Shown here piece by piece: positions 36,999 through 46,262 of a DNA stretch of 64,000 nucleotides (position 1 is the stretch's first letter; each line of letters opens with the position of its first letter). The notes beneath the pieces were generated by a model, which worked only from the letters and a program-made list of their open reading frames with translations, was not told where the DNA came from and ran no database searches. Source of the DNA: CAWATG01 sp963785035 (GTDB lineage Bacteria; Actinomycetota; Acidimicrobiia; IMCC26256; CAWATG01); the NCBI GenBank assembly GCA_963785035.1, contig CAWATG010000004.1, positions 496,001 through 560,000 of the forward strand. Reading direction: 5' to 3'. A program made the position numbers and the translations under genes.

Positions 36999-38205
36999 TC
37001 ATCCGGGTGGGTCGGGCCCGTTTGGGTTGATGAGTGTGCGTTTGCCGTCTGGGCCTCGTGGGCTGTCGTTCCAGCCTTTGTGGGTTTTGAGGTGGTGATG
37101 CCATCGGCATTTCGGTCCGAGGTGTTCGAGGTCAGTCATACCGCTCTCGGCATACGGAACGATGTGGTCGATCTCAAGGTTGCGTGTTTCGTTGCAGCCC
37201 CGGATTTCGCATTCCCAGTTGGTGAGCAGCGCAGCTTTTTGGTGTCGGTTCGCTGTTCGTCCCGCATGCGCGACCGTGCGGACGTCGACACCGTCGGCGA
37301 TGACGATGTCGACAATCGCATCGCCGAGCAGCTTCTTGGCGGACGCAACGTCGATAGGTCCAATACCGGCGACTTCGCAGGTTTCACCAGCGGCGGTGTG
37401 CCCGCGATGCAGCGCTGTGGCGTCGATACGTACCAGTGCATGTGCCCGCACGCTCGAACCGCCACCGCCACCGGCGGGTCGGTCTCCATGTGCTGCTTCG
37501 GCCATCCGGACCAGCGCATCCGCCGCGTACGCGTCGCCCGATTCTTTGAGGCCGGCCTTTCGGGCCTCGTGACCGACCTCGTTGCAGTACCGGTCCCAGG
37601 TCGGTTCGAATCTCGCGGCCTGCCCGGGAGTCAACGCTATGCCGTAACAACGCATACCGTCACGGTCGGTCCAGCGACGCGCCCGCCGCAACGAATGTTG
37701 CCGTTCTGCACGCTCACGATCCTCGCATGCCGCTGCCTTGTCTTCACGGGCCTGCCGGCGTAACGCGCTCGAACGTGGCGGTCTGCGAAAGTCGCAACAG
37801 CCGTTCCTCGGCGTGGGGCGCATCGGTTGCCGCATCGGCGATCTCACAGGCCTGTTGGCCGGACAAGCGCCCATCACGTAACAACGCTTTCGTCGCCGAG
37901 AGCCCATCAACCCGCCGTGCTGTGTTGGTCTCGCGGATTGCTTCACCAAGCGACGTACCGGTCTGGGCTGCTAGCCAGTCAGCAGTCGAACGCGACGAAC
38001 CATCACCATGGGCCCACGCGCGTGTCCGATCAACCTGAGCCAAGCGCCAACGTCTTACCCGCGACCGCGAGACGCTCCAACCGGCGAAGGCGTCCACGTA
38101 CTCCTTCGCCAAACGTCCATCACAGCGCGCCGCTTCAAAACCGCCGACCAGACCATGCAACTGCTTCACCCAATGCTCCAAAGTCCGCACGGCCCCGATA
38201 TCCAT
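36999..38205 (-). CDS. DUF222/HNH endonuclease protein, 13E12-type (frameshifted)
   Basis: This is an actinobacterial family with an N-terminal DUF222 helical domain and a C-terminal HNH nuclease. The first frame (38205 down) gives helices including GLVGGFEAARCDGRLA and GRLSGQQACEIADAATDAP. Skipping one base near 37761 joins ATFERV to RRQAREDKAAACEDRERA and the rest. The HNH part is complete: CEIRGC..TRNLEIDHIVPYAESG and KCRWHHHLKTHKGW, with zinc cysteines and the catalytic His. Reconstructed length is about 401 residues. These genes are often repeated in genomes, but I see no terminal repeats or target duplications here. Confidence 0.9.
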
Positions 38206-38289
38206 ACCCCCATTCTCCCAGGGCGGTATGACGGTTATCCGCCACCCCGACCGGCTTGCCCTCGAATCCGGGGCGATGCCGACTTCTGG

Positions 38290-38520
38290 TTACTCGTCGA
38301 GTGCGTCGGTCGAAGGAGCAAGCGCGTGGATTGCCTTCTCGATGCCACGCCGGGCTTGAAGGAGCTTGCGTTCTTCCTTCTTCGCTACCGCAGCTGCATC
38401 GCTGTCACCGGCTTTGGTCACCATGGCCTGCAGACGATCGAAGGCGAGGTCGCGGAGTTGCTCCTCCACGTTGCGAAGTTGGGCAACGATGTCGTCGGTG
38501 CCCGCAATCCCCTCGTTCAT
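38290..38520 (-). CDS. small coiled-coil protein of unknown function
   Basis: This 76-residue charged helical protein begins MNEGIAGTDDIVAQLRNVEEQ and contains heptad-like repeats with an alternating charged pattern (KKEERKLLQARRGIEKAIHAL). It has no export signal. The start lies 6 bases after the glcF stop and it is co-directional, so it is probably the last gene of the glycolate oxidase operon. No family was recognised. It could help the stability of the oxidase, but that is a guess. Confidence 0.6.
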   Translation of the reverse strand: MNEGIAGTDDIVAQLRNVEEQLRDLAFDRLQAMVTKAGDSDAAAVAKKEERKLLQARRGIEKAIHALAPSTDALDE

Positions 38521-38526
38521 CGAGCG

Positions 38527-39774
38527 TCACACATCTTGGTGCTCCAAGGCTTGAGCGATCAGGACCGCAGGATGTTCGACGTGTAGACCCGCTCCCCGCA
38601 AATGCAGCAGACATCCGGGATTGGCCGATGCCACGATCAGGTCCTCAGATCCGGCCGCGTCAAGGAGGGCCGCAACCTTGCGATCCCTGATCTGCGCGGC
38701 AAGGATCGGTTGCGTCAGGCTGTAAACGCCACCTGCCCCACAGCAGAGTCCGTCGTCCTGGGTCTCGCGCACCGTGTACGCAGCGCTCAGGGCCGTGCGG
38801 ACCGCCAGATGCGCACGCTGCACATGGCGGAGGTGGCACGGGTCCTGCACGACGACGGTCCTTCCGGTGTTCCGCAGCGGAGGTACACCTCGGGCGACGA
38901 GCCACTCCGAGAAGTCAACGACCCGCGATGAGAAGCGCTCAGCTTCGGGGGTTGCGAGCAGAGGACCGTATTCCTTCATTGCCGCGCCGCAACCTGCGCT
39001 GTCGACGATGATCGGCGCGTCACCGGGCATAGAGGCCATGACACGCTTCGCGAGCGTTCGGGCTTGCGAGCTACGACCGGCATGGGTGTGGAGAGCGCCG
39101 CAACATGCGCCACCGCGCGCGGGTAGGGCGAGGCGCGCACCCGTTGCCTCGGCGACGTCGATGGCCGCACGGTGGACCTCGCGTTGCCAGGCATCCATCA
39201 CGCAGCCGGTAAAGAGATATGCGTCATGCGCTACGCCGGGCTGTGGCGGCCGTGGGGTCAACGGTTGGCGGAGCTCACGTATCGAGATATCCGGCATCCC
39301 CAAACGGGCCGGTAGTACTCGTAGCTTCTGTGCGGCGATCATGATCCAGGTAAGGGCAAGGAGAAGCCCGTGTCGTGGCAACACCACGCGATAGCCAACC
39401 CACTCGAGTAATCGCTGCACAGGTTTCGCAGCTGTAGGGGCACGCTGGGCCAGAGCGCTGCGCGTGCCCTCCATGAGATGGCCGAATGGCACGCTCGACG
39501 GACATGCAGCTTCGCATCCGCGGCATTGCACGCACTCATTCATGTATCGCTCGAATGCGGCGTCGATCGGCGCGCCGTCTACCTGGACTGCCTGCATCGC
39601 CGCAATGCGTCCGCGCGGTGAGGCGATTTCGAGGCCCGTGACCCGATAGGTAGGACAGTGTGGCAGGCACAGTCCGCAGGCCACGCACGCGGCCAGCTCA
39701 TCGTCGTCGAGTCCAAGTCCGAGTCCGTCGGGCTGGACGGTGAACGTGCCGGTACCTCGCGTCCGCAGTTTCAT
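38527..39774 (-). CDS. glcF: glycolate oxidase iron-sulfur subunit GlcF
   Basis: This 415-residue protein carries two [4Fe-4S] motifs near the N-terminus, CVACGLCLPHCPTYRVTG and CVQCRGCEAACP, then two CCG domains (GGACCGALHTHAGRSS and DGLCCGAGGVYSL). With GlcD and GlcE it oxidises glycolate (or D-lactate) and passes electrons to the quinone pool. The ATG at 39774 overlaps the glcE stop (ATGA); an upstream in-frame reading is inside glcE and is rejected. Confidence 0.94.
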   Translation of the reverse strand: MKLRTRGTGTFTVQPDGLGLGLDDDELAACVACGLCLPHCPTYRVTGLEIASPRGRIAAMQAVQVDGAPIDAAFERYMNECVQCRGCEAACPSSVPFGHLMEGTRSALAQRAPTAAKPVQRLLEWVGYRVVLPRHGLLLALTWIMIAAQKLRVLPARLGMPDISIRELRQPLTPRPPQPGVAHDAYLFTGCVMDAWQREVHRAAIDVAEATGARLALPARGGACCGALHTHAGRSSQARTLAKRVMASMPGDAPIIVDSAGCGAAMKEYGPLLATPEAERFSSRVVDFSEWLVARGVPPLRNTGRTVVVQDPCHLRHVQRAHLAVRTALSAAYTVRETQDDGLCCGAGGVYSLTQPILAAQIRDRKVAALLDAAGSEDLIVASANPGCLLHLRGAGLHVEHPAVLIAQALEHQDV

Positions 39775-40819
39775 CGTGGGATCCTGCCGGGCGCCATCTT
39801 GTGTGCCGGGTCGAGTGCGTCGCGTATGCGTTGCGTCAGCGCTGCGTTGGGGAGCCCGAGACCGAACCCGTCGATCTCGGATGCCCCGGATTCGCGGAAC
39901 ATCCATCCGCCGTTTGCGTGGGCGGCGGTGCGGGCTGCAAGAAGCGCGCCAACGTTGTCGGCGGCGACGTGGACCGTGCCGACGCCGATTTCGGCCATCC
40001 AGCGCAGCCCGTCGATCGCATCGAGGGCAGTACCGAGCGCGAGCACGTGACGCGCCTGGACCGAGATCCGCCCACGAGATGTGCCGCTCGGCCATGTCGG
40101 AGTGGGCGCGAGTTCGAGACGTGCCTTGGAGATCTCGGTCCCGAGATCATCGGTATGTCCTTCGAGCAAGACGTAGGTCGTGGTGCCGTCGTATGCGAGG
40201 CATGACGGCCGGAAGAGGTTCCGACGGAGGTGGTCGATGTCGCCGGTAGTCGTCGCCCAGATCGATGCGCGTGGGCGGGGTCGAGCGCGCAGTGTTGCCT
40301 GCACGATGACGCCGAGGGTTCCCATGGATCCAACGAGCAGGCGCGCAATGTCGTATCCGCTGACGTTCTTGACCGTTGGGCCGCCGCACTTGACGACACG
40401 TCCGTCGCCGGTGATGCAACGAATTTCGAGGACGCGATCGCGAAGTGGGCCGTGACGTAGGCGGCGATGTCCCGATAGCCCGGCGGCGAGGACACCACCG
40501 ACGGTTGCGGACGGGTCTCGGGGGTCGAGGCCGACTTCGTGGTGATATGCACCAAGGGCGTCCTCGAGGTCGGCGACAGCCGTGCCTGCGCCGACCGTGA
40601 CGGTGAGCTCGGCGGGGTCATAGGGACAATGCCGATTGGAGGTGTCACCTCGGTCCCCGGCGTCGGGATTCCGCCGATCCCCCACTGCGTTCGCGCGCCG
40701 ACTGGCTGCACCGCGGTTGCCTTCGCGACGACGCTCGCGAGGTCGCGCACGGCGTCCGGGTCGATCAGGCCGTCGAACGGCGTGGGAGGCGTGAGAACCG
40801 GATGTTGGGCTAGATCCAC
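39771..40819 (-). CDS. glcE: glycolate oxidase FAD-binding subunit GlcE (frameshifted by a missing base)
   Basis: This is the truncated FAD-linked oxidase paralogue of GlcD. From a GTG at 40819 that overlaps the glcD stop, the protein starts VDLAQHPVLTPPTPFDGLID and reads to GTEVTPPIGIVP. The family pattern then continues YDPAELTVTVGAGTAVADLEDALG in another frame. Here one base is missing rather than surplus, near 40624. Later motifs are ATVGGVLAAGLSG, VKNVSGYDIARLLVGSMGTLGVI and the DPAHKMAPGR tail. Reconstructed length is about 349 residues. Confidence 0.9.
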
Positions 40820-42279
40820 GCGCCCTCCGGTATCCGTTGCGCTTCGCCGCATCGCGAGCCTGCGGGTAACACCTTCGCCGGGTTGGCGCGCCCGCTTGGG
40901 TCGAAGGCATCGCGGACGCGGGCTTGGATGTCGAGATCGTCGGGTGTGAAGATCAGTGGCATCGCCTCGCGCTTTTCGATGCCGATACCGTGTTCGCCGG
41001 AGAGTACGCCGCCGGCCGCGACACACACAGCAAGAATGTGGTCTCCTGCGCGGTTGACGCGTTCCCAGATGCCGTGTTCACGTGCGTCGAACACGATCAG
41101 CGGGTGCAGGTTTCCGTCTCCCGCATGAAACACATTCATCATCGTGAGCGACTCTTCTGCGGCGATGGCATAGATGGCGCGCAGCACCTCAGGAAGTTTG
41201 GTGCGCGGGACGACCGCGTCGTGCAGGTAGTAGTCGGGCGCGATCCGCGCAATGGCGCCGAAGGCCGACTTGCGTCCCTTCCACAGCAGCGCGCGTTCTG
41301 TGTCATCGCCGGCGATACGGACGTTGCGAGCGCCGTGGGCGCGGGCCACCTCGCTGACACGCTGCGTGTCGGTGTTCACTTCAGCGGCAAGTCCATCGAG
41401 TTCGATGAGGAGGACCGCGGCGGCGTCGCGAGGAAAGCCTGCTCCTACGAAGTCCTCGACCGCCCTGGTGATCGCCCCGTCCATCATCTCGAGCGCTGCG
41501 GGCACGATGCCACCGGCGATGAGCGCGCTCACTGCTTCGGCGGCATCGTCGAGGGAAACGAAGTCCGCTAAGAGCGTTGCCAGTGCCGGCGATGTCGGGG
41601 TGAGTCGCACCGCGATACGAGTGGCGATACCCATCGTTCCCTCACTGCCGACGAAGACGCCGCGAAGGTCAAGGCCAGGCGCGTCGGGTTCGAGTCCACC
41701 AAGCGTCGTGATTGTTCCATCGGCCATCACCACTTCGATTGCCAAGACATGCGCTGCGGTCACGCCCGATGCCAGGCAGTGCGGTCCCCCCGCGTTGGTC
41801 GCAACGTTTCCCCCAATGGTGCAAGCCTGTTGTGAGGACGGATCGGGCGCGTAGTGCAGCCCGTACTGTGCGACGGCGCGTGAGAGGTCAAGGTTGAGTA
41901 CGCCTGGCTGAACCCATGCGATCCTTTCGACAGGATCGACATCGAGCACGCGGTTCAATGCGGTGGTGACGATGATGAGCGGTGACTCCAACGGCGTTGC
42001 CCCTCCGGCAAGACCCGTCCCGCTGCCACGTGCGACAAACGGGCGGTCATGCGCGCCGGCGATCCGTACCGCAGCAGCGACACCTGCGGTGTCCCGAGGA
42101 AAGCACACCGCAGCTGCTTGACCGCGCGCAACGCCTGCATCGCGCGAGTACAGCGCAAGCTCCAGCGGCTCGGATCGAGCGAGACCTTCTCCGAGCGCCC
42201 TGCAGAGCTCTGCAACAAGTTCATCTGCAACAGGTTCTGCAACAGGGCTGGCCGCCATGAGTTCATCGCCACGCTGCAT
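40810..42279 (-). CDS. glcD: glycolate oxidase catalytic subunit GlcD
   Basis: This FAD-linked oxidase of the PCMH/VAO family is up to 489 residues. The FAD-binding half has PFVARGSGTGLAGGATP, PDPSSQQACTIGGNVATNAGGPHCL and VFVGSEGTMGI; the C-terminal half has FHAGDGNLHPLIVFD and SGEHGIGIEKREAM. The substrate may be glycolate or a related 2-hydroxy acid such as D-lactate. Start could be the ATG at 42279 or the one at 42258; the latter begins with the more family-like MAASPVAEP. It leads glcD-glcE-glcF and is divergent from 42429. Confidence 0.94.
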   Translation of the reverse strand: MQRGDELMAASPVAEPVADELVAELCRALGEGLARSEPLELALYSRDAGVARGQAAAVCFPRDTAGVAAAVRIAGAHDRPFVARGSGTGLAGGATPLESPLIIVTTALNRVLDVDPVERIAWVQPGVLNLDLSRAVAQYGLHYAPDPSSQQACTIGGNVATNAGGPHCLASGVTAAHVLAIEVVMADGTITTLGGLEPDAPGLDLRGVFVGSEGTMGIATRIAVRLTPTSPALATLLADFVSLDDAAEAVSALIAGGIVPAALEMMDGAITRAVEDFVGAGFPRDAAAVLLIELDGLAAEVNTDTQRVSEVARAHGARNVRIAGDDTERALLWKGRKSAFGAIARIAPDYYLHDAVVPRTKLPEVLRAIYAIAAEESLTMMNVFHAGDGNLHPLIVFDAREHGIWERVNRAGDHILAVCVAAGGVLSGEHGIGIEKREAMPLIFTPDDLDIQARVRDAFDPSGRANPAKVLPAGSRCGEAQRIPEGAWI

Positions 42280-42428
42280 TGCCGCATGCTACCGACGAGA
42301 TGAGCGCTTTTTGTAGCGCAATGTTCATCCAAAGGCGACGATCGTGCACGCCGCGCGCGCATTCCCTGACTACGCTCGGAGGACTTGCGACACGCTACTT
42401 GGAGAACGCACGAGCTCTGGAGGAGCCG

Positions 42429-43235
42429 ATGGCCGGTGCCATACGTGAATGGGTGACCTTTGCGGACCCATCGAAGAAGAAGCTGCAGTGGCAGGTCGAC
42501 GTCACCTTCCTGACCTCGAAGTGGACGTGCATCTTCGGTGCGGGTTGCCAAGGCGTGTTGACGGAGCGAGCACCAGAGCTCACCCTGGGCTGCTGCTCCT
42601 ATGGCGCCTACTTCTCCTCGAAGAAGGACCGCGATCTCGTCGTCGCTCAGTCCAAGAAGCTGTCCGACGATGAGTGGCAGTTCGCCTCGAAGGGTCGCAA
42701 GAAGGGCATCTACGCGAAGGACGGCAAGGAGTTTCGTACCCGCCTGGTCGATGACGCATGCATCTTCCTCAATCGTGTTGGCTGGAAGTCAGGTCCTGGA
42801 TGCGCGTTGCATCAGTTCGCGGAGCGGACCGGCCAGCACCACAGCGATGTCAAGCCCGAGGTGTGCTGGCAGCTTCCGCTGCACCGTGAGGACGCCGAAG
42901 GTGACGATGGCATCACGACCGCAGTGTTGAGCGAATTCGCACGTACGGGCTGGGGCGAAGGTGGCGAGGACTTTGCCTGGTGGTGCACCGAGGCGCCAGA
43001 GGCGTTTGTCGGCGACGAGGCTGTGTATCGAAGCCTCGAGCCTGAGCTGCGCAAGATTCTCGGCAACGAGCTGTTCGAAACCGTTGCGGCTTACCTGGAC
43101 GCGCGTCAGGCCTCAGGGCTGGCTGCGGTCGTGCATCCTGCGCAGGTGCCGATTGTGCTCGGCGCGACGCGCAACGGGAAATCCGGTTCGCCCAAGACAG
43201 ATAAGGATTCGGACGCACCGGTGAGTGTCAACTAG
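42429..43235 (+). CDS. conserved cysteine-cluster protein of unknown function
   Basis: From the ATG at 42429, which has a GGAGG site upstream, this 268-residue soluble protein carries CIFGAGCQGVL, then LGCCSYGAYFSS, then CIFLNR and GCALHQFA, and later CWQLPLH and WWCTEAPEAF. The spaced cysteines resemble YkgJ/DUF3109-type metal or Fe-S binding proteins. KDGKEFRTRLVDDAC and DFAWWCTEAP are strongly patterned, so the protein is likely conserved. The longer in-frame upstream reading lacks a ribosome site. The function is unknown; it is divergent from glcD. Confidence 0.72.
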   Translation: MAGAIREWVTFADPSKKKLQWQVDVTFLTSKWTCIFGAGCQGVLTERAPELTLGCCSYGAYFSSKKDRDLVVAQSKKLSDDEWQFASKGRKKGIYAKDGKEFRTRLVDDACIFLNRVGWKSGPGCALHQFAERTGQHHSDVKPEVCWQLPLHREDAEGDDGITTAVLSEFARTGWGEGGEDFAWWCTEAPEAFVGDEAVYRSLEPELRKILGNELFETVAAYLDARQASGLAAVVHPAQVPIVLGATRNGKSGSPKTDKDSDAPVSVN

Positions 43236-43259
43236 CAAGCAGGTTCTCGGGACACCCCG

Positions 43260-43589
43260 CTAGAGATACAGACCCGTTTGGCCGGTGTCGCGGTCCGAGG
43301 CGATCGCGTGCACATCGCGCTCGCGCAGGATGAGGTATTCGTCGCCTCGGATCTCGACTTCGAACCCGGCGTCGGGAGCGAAGAGCACGCGGTCGTGTTC
43401 CTCGAGATTTCGGACGGTCGGGCCGACGGCGACCACCTCTGCCCAGACGAGTCGCCGATCCGCGTTGGCGGTGGCCGGGATGAGAATGCCGGTGCGTGAC
43501 GTGCGTTCCCCATGCTCGGACGTCGGGCTGACAAGGATGCGGTCCGCGGTCATGCGAATGGAATGTTTGGCGGAATCCTGAGTCGTCAT
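43260..43589 (-). CDS. GroES-family co-chaperonin-like protein
   Basis: This 109-residue protein has the Cpn10 beta-barrel pattern: MTADRILVSPTSE, RTGILIPATANADRRLVWAEVVAVGP, DRVLFAPDAGFEVEIRGDEYLILRERDVHAIA. The mobile loop with a hydrophobic tripeptide for GroEL contact would be around residues 26-38 (ERTSRTGILI), but it is polar except for the last residues. It ends with an unusual SDRDTGQTGLYL tail. No groEL lies in the window. It may be a second, specialised GroES; function not certain. Confidence 0.82.
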   Translation of the reverse strand: MTTQDSAKHSIRMTADRILVSPTSEHGERTSRTGILIPATANADRRLVWAEVVAVGPTVRNLEEHDRVLFAPDAGFEVEIRGDEYLILRERDVHAIASDRDTGQTGLYL

Positions 43590-43665
43590 CGCCAGCGAGG
43601 CTAGTCGTGGCCCGGCAGATGACCGGCTTCGTGGGGGACCTCGGAGGCGCGGCTAGCTTCTTGGC

Positions 43666-44586
43666 GTGGCTCAGTCTGTTTCCGCAGCGCCGTCTCGGGC
43701 CGGAATGTTGCGGCAGCTCGCGGAACGAGCTCGGGCATATTTCCTGCTCACAAAGCCCCGGGTCATCGAGTTGCTGCTGGTCACGACGTTGCCTGCGATG
43801 ATCCTTGCCGCCGAGGAGCTTCCGTCGCTCGGGCTCATCGCAGCGGTGTTGCTCGGCGGTGCGTTCTCGGCAGGTGGCGCCAACACGATCAACTGTTGGA
43901 TCGAGCGTGACCGCGATCAGTTCATGAACCGCACGCGCCGCCGGCCGCTGCCGGCAGGCAACATCGAGCCCACCAATGCGCTGGTCTTCGGTCTGGTGCT
44001 CGAGGTCGTGGCGTTCGTGTGGCTCTGGGCGACGGCCAACTTCCTCTCCGCTGCTTTGGCCGTGGGCGCAATGCTCTTTTATGTGTTCGTCTACACGATT
44101 TGGCTCAAGCCCCGTACGCCACAGAACATCGTGATCGGTGGCGCCGCCGGTGCGGTCCCGGCGCTCGTCGGTTGGGCCTCGGTCACCGGCTCGTTGGCGT
44201 CTCCGGCATGGGTCATGTTCGCGCTGGTGTTCTTCTGGACTCCCCCACACTTCTGGGCACTGTCGATTCGCTACCGAGATGACTACGCCGCGGCGGGCAT
44301 CCCGATGCTTCCGGTCGTCAAGGGCATGGAAGTCGCGACACGTCAGATCTTCTGGTATTCGATCATCGTGTTCGTCACGTCGATGGCCATGTACCCGGTC
44401 TCCGATGTCGGTTGGATCTACGGTGTGGTCACGGGGCTGACGGGCTTGTGGTTCGTGTGGAAGTCGATCGGGCTTCGCCAAGACCCGACGCCGGAGAAGG
44501 CGATGAGCTTCTTCACCTACTCCAACACCTATCTGGCTTTGGTGTTTGCGGCGATTGCGTTGGACACGCTCGTGCGTTCCGTCTGA
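43666..44586 (+). CDS. ctaB: protoheme IX farnesyltransferase (heme O synthase) CtaB
   Basis: This polytopic UbiA-family prenyltransferase adds a farnesyl group to heme B, the first step to the heme A of cytochrome oxidase. It is 306 residues with about nine membrane helices. The diagnostic motif NCWIERDRDQFMNRTRRRPLP (shown split: NCWIERDRDQF and MNRTRRRPLP) and the second Asp-rich loop FWTPPHFWALSIRYRDDY are present. Start is a GTG. A TlpA-like thioredoxin follows 13 bases after the stop. Confidence 0.96.
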   Translation: MAQSVSAAPSRAGMLRQLAERARAYFLLTKPRVIELLLVTTLPAMILAAEELPSLGLIAAVLLGGAFSAGGANTINCWIERDRDQFMNRTRRRPLPAGNIEPTNALVFGLVLEVVAFVWLWATANFLSAALAVGAMLFYVFVYTIWLKPRTPQNIVIGGAAGAVPALVGWASVTGSLASPAWVMFALVFFWTPPHFWALSIRYRDDYAAAGIPMLPVVKGMEVATRQIFWYSIIVFVTSMAMYPVSDVGWIYGVVTGLTGLWFVWKSIGLRQDPTPEKAMSFFTYSNTYLALVFAAIALDTLVRSV

Positions 44587-44599
44587 CGTCCTTTTGGCG

Positions 44600-45211
44600 G
44601 TGCGGTCGGTGTCTTCTTCGGTGTCATCGGGCCGTCGACGTCGGGCTCTGCTGTTTCTCTCGGCCGTTGTGGTCGCCTGCGTCATTGCGGTCACCGTGTG
44701 GGTCGTTGTCGCGACCTCATCGTCGAACGATTCGACGGGCTCGAATGCGGCGATTCGGGGCACGGTTGCAATCGGCAAGCCCGCGCCGACCTTCGTGCAC
44801 GACGATCTCGACGGCGAGCCGTTGGACCTCGCCACCTATCGAGGTCGCCCGTTGGTGCTGGCATTTTGGGCCTCGTGGTGCCAGCCGTGTCGTGAGGAGT
44901 TCGCATTGCTCGCCGCGTTGCAGAAGCGGGTGTCGGTAGATGAGGTCGCGATCGTCGGTGTCACATTCCAAGATATTGACGACGATTCGCGCGACTTTGT
45001 CCGCGAGCACGGGGGCAGTTGGCCCAACATAGGCGACCGTGATGGATCGATCGCGAAGGCCTATGGCGTGCGCGCGCTGCCGGTGACGTTCTTCGTGAAC
45101 GCCGATGGCGTTGTTGTTTCGAAGGTGTTCGGACTGCGGTCACGTACCCAGCTCGACAGGGAGCTGGCCCGCATCATGAAGCCTTCGCTGATTCCTGGGT
45201 CGCGCTCGTAG
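44600..45211 (+). CDS. membrane-anchored TlpA/ResA-like thioredoxin
   Basis: This protein of about 203 residues has an N-terminal membrane anchor (LLFLSAVVVACVIAVTVWVVV) and an extracytoplasmic thioredoxin domain with the active site WASWCQPCREEF and the cis-Pro in VRALPVTFFV. Such proteins reduce apocytochrome c or the copper sites of oxidases, which fits its place after ctaB. Several start codons are possible (TTG 44594, GTG 44600, GTG 44609); the middle one is used. The stop codon lies inside the left edge of a 34-bp hairpin repeat at 45206-45239. Confidence 0.9.
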   Translation: MRSVSSSVSSGRRRRALLFLSAVVVACVIAVTVWVVVATSSSNDSTGSNAAIRGTVAIGKPAPTFVHDDLDGEPLDLATYRGRPLVLAFWASWCQPCREEFALLAALQKRVSVDEVAIVGVTFQDIDDDSRDFVREHGGSWPNIGDRDGSIAKAYGVRALPVTFFVNADGVVVSKVFGLRSRTQLDRELARIMKPSLIPGSRS

Positions 45212-45239
45212 TTGACGGAAACCGCCGAACGCGGTCACG
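45206..45239. repeat. 34-bp hairpin repeat, copy A
   Basis: This repeat matches 46456-46489 in all but one of 34 bases. Within it, 45221-45235 can form the hairpin ACCGC-CGAAC-GCGGT. It sits between the convergent ends of the tlpA-like gene (stop at 45209-45211) and lipoprotein 2 (stop at 45242), so it may act as a terminator for both, although no strong T-run follows. The left edge of the repeat coincides with the tlpA stop. Confidence 0.7.
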
Positions 45240-45241
45240 TG

Positions 45242-46240
45242 CTACTTCTTGGAAGTGTTTTTGGCTTGGTCGAGGGCTTTCTTGATGTTGTTGATTGCGA
45301 GTGCGACTTCGGGGTGGTCTTTGAGGAGTTGGTTTTCGAGGTCGCGGCGTGTCGTTCGTGTGACTTGCTGCAGGTGTGTGATGTAGCAGTCGTAGTCAAC
45401 GATGGCCAACTCGCGCTCGGCCTTGTGGAACTGCCCGAGGGCTTCAGCGTCTCTCAGGTCCATAGACAAGAATTGGGTTTGGAGCGAGTCTTTTGCGTCG
45501 GCTCTGGTTCGGAAGTTGTAGCCATGCTTGGCTACGCACGCAGACCATCTCTCCTGTGCAGCCAGCACGCGGCGATCGGCCATGACTCGTGGCTCGATGT
45601 CATTGACTAACCCCCGGATCTCGTTACTCAACGGACGCAACTTGCCATATGATTTGAAGCGAGCGTGGCCGGCACATGAAAGAGCCGGGTCATAGCCTTT
45701 CACACTTGCGTCATAGGTTCTCCCATCTGCACTGTCTTCACGGCTTCCCCGTAGCGATGCCATGTAGTCTTCGAACCCTCGGGGGTCCTCTCTCATGAGC
45801 TGTTCCTCATGTTCATCTTGGCGTGACGGTTTGGCCTTATTGTCAGGCCCGTTCGGGTGGCCGGGACCAGTAGTCGTTGGGCGGCGTGCTATGCCGTATC
45901 CATACCGGAGGACGAAAGCTCGATCTGGTTGGTCTTCTTGCATGTTTACATCTTCGGGGAGTTCAACGGGTGGCCTTGGGTAGTACCGCCATCCGCGCTT
46001 CTCCATGCACTCCTGAGTCAATGTTTCCTGTCGTCGCTGTAGATTTGTGTCGAAATCTAGCGCTATAGCTAAGTATGCGAGTGACGGGGTGTCGTTTGTT
46101 ATCCGTCGCGCAGAGCCTTGTGGTTGAGTCGCACGTGACGAAGAGTTGTTCGAACACCCAGCAAGGACAAGGGCGGCGACGGACATGGCTACGCGCCGCT
46201 TCCAGCAGTTCCGCATCAACGACACGATCATTTCCGTCAC
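45242..46240 (-). CDS. lipoprotein of unknown function (copy 2 of a tandem pair)
   Basis: This 332-residue exported protein has a signal sequence ending in the lipobox LAGC (about residue 29) and a helical, cysteine-containing body. It is paralogous throughout to the gene at 46495-47475: shared blocks are DTPSLAYLAIALDFDTNLQR, ECMEKRGWRYYPRPP, GLVNDIEPRVMADRRVLAAQ and AERELAIVDYDCYITHLQQVTR. Three conserved cysteines (ECMEK, SACVAKHG, DCYI) suggest disulfides. A start at the ATG 46216 is equally possible. A 34-bp hairpin repeat follows the stop. No known family was recognised. Confidence 0.78.
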   Translation of the reverse strand: MTEMIVSLMRNCWKRRVAMSVAALVLAGCSNNSSSRATQPQGSARRITNDTPSLAYLAIALDFDTNLQRRQETLTQECMEKRGWRYYPRPPVELPEDVNMQEDQPDRAFVLRYGYGIARRPTTTGPGHPNGPDNKAKPSRQDEHEEQLMREDPRGFEDYMASLRGSREDSADGRTYDASVKGYDPALSCAGHARFKSYGKLRPLSNEIRGLVNDIEPRVMADRRVLAAQERWSACVAKHGYNFRTRADAKDSLQTQFLSMDLRDAEALGQFHKAERELAIVDYDCYITHLQQVTRTTRRDLENQLLKDHPEVALAINNIKKALDQAKNTSKK

Positions 46241-46262
46241 CAGCCGCTCGTCCGTGTCGGTT

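Noticed and set aside
36927..37763. 278-codon plus-strand frame
   Set aside because: It overlaps the HNH protein on the other strand, which has intact zinc and catalytic motifs.
36999..38205. Mobile element (group I intron homing or transposon) around the HNH gene
   Set aside because: I found no inverted repeats, target duplication or transposase. DUF222/HNH genes are usually lone chromosomal genes.
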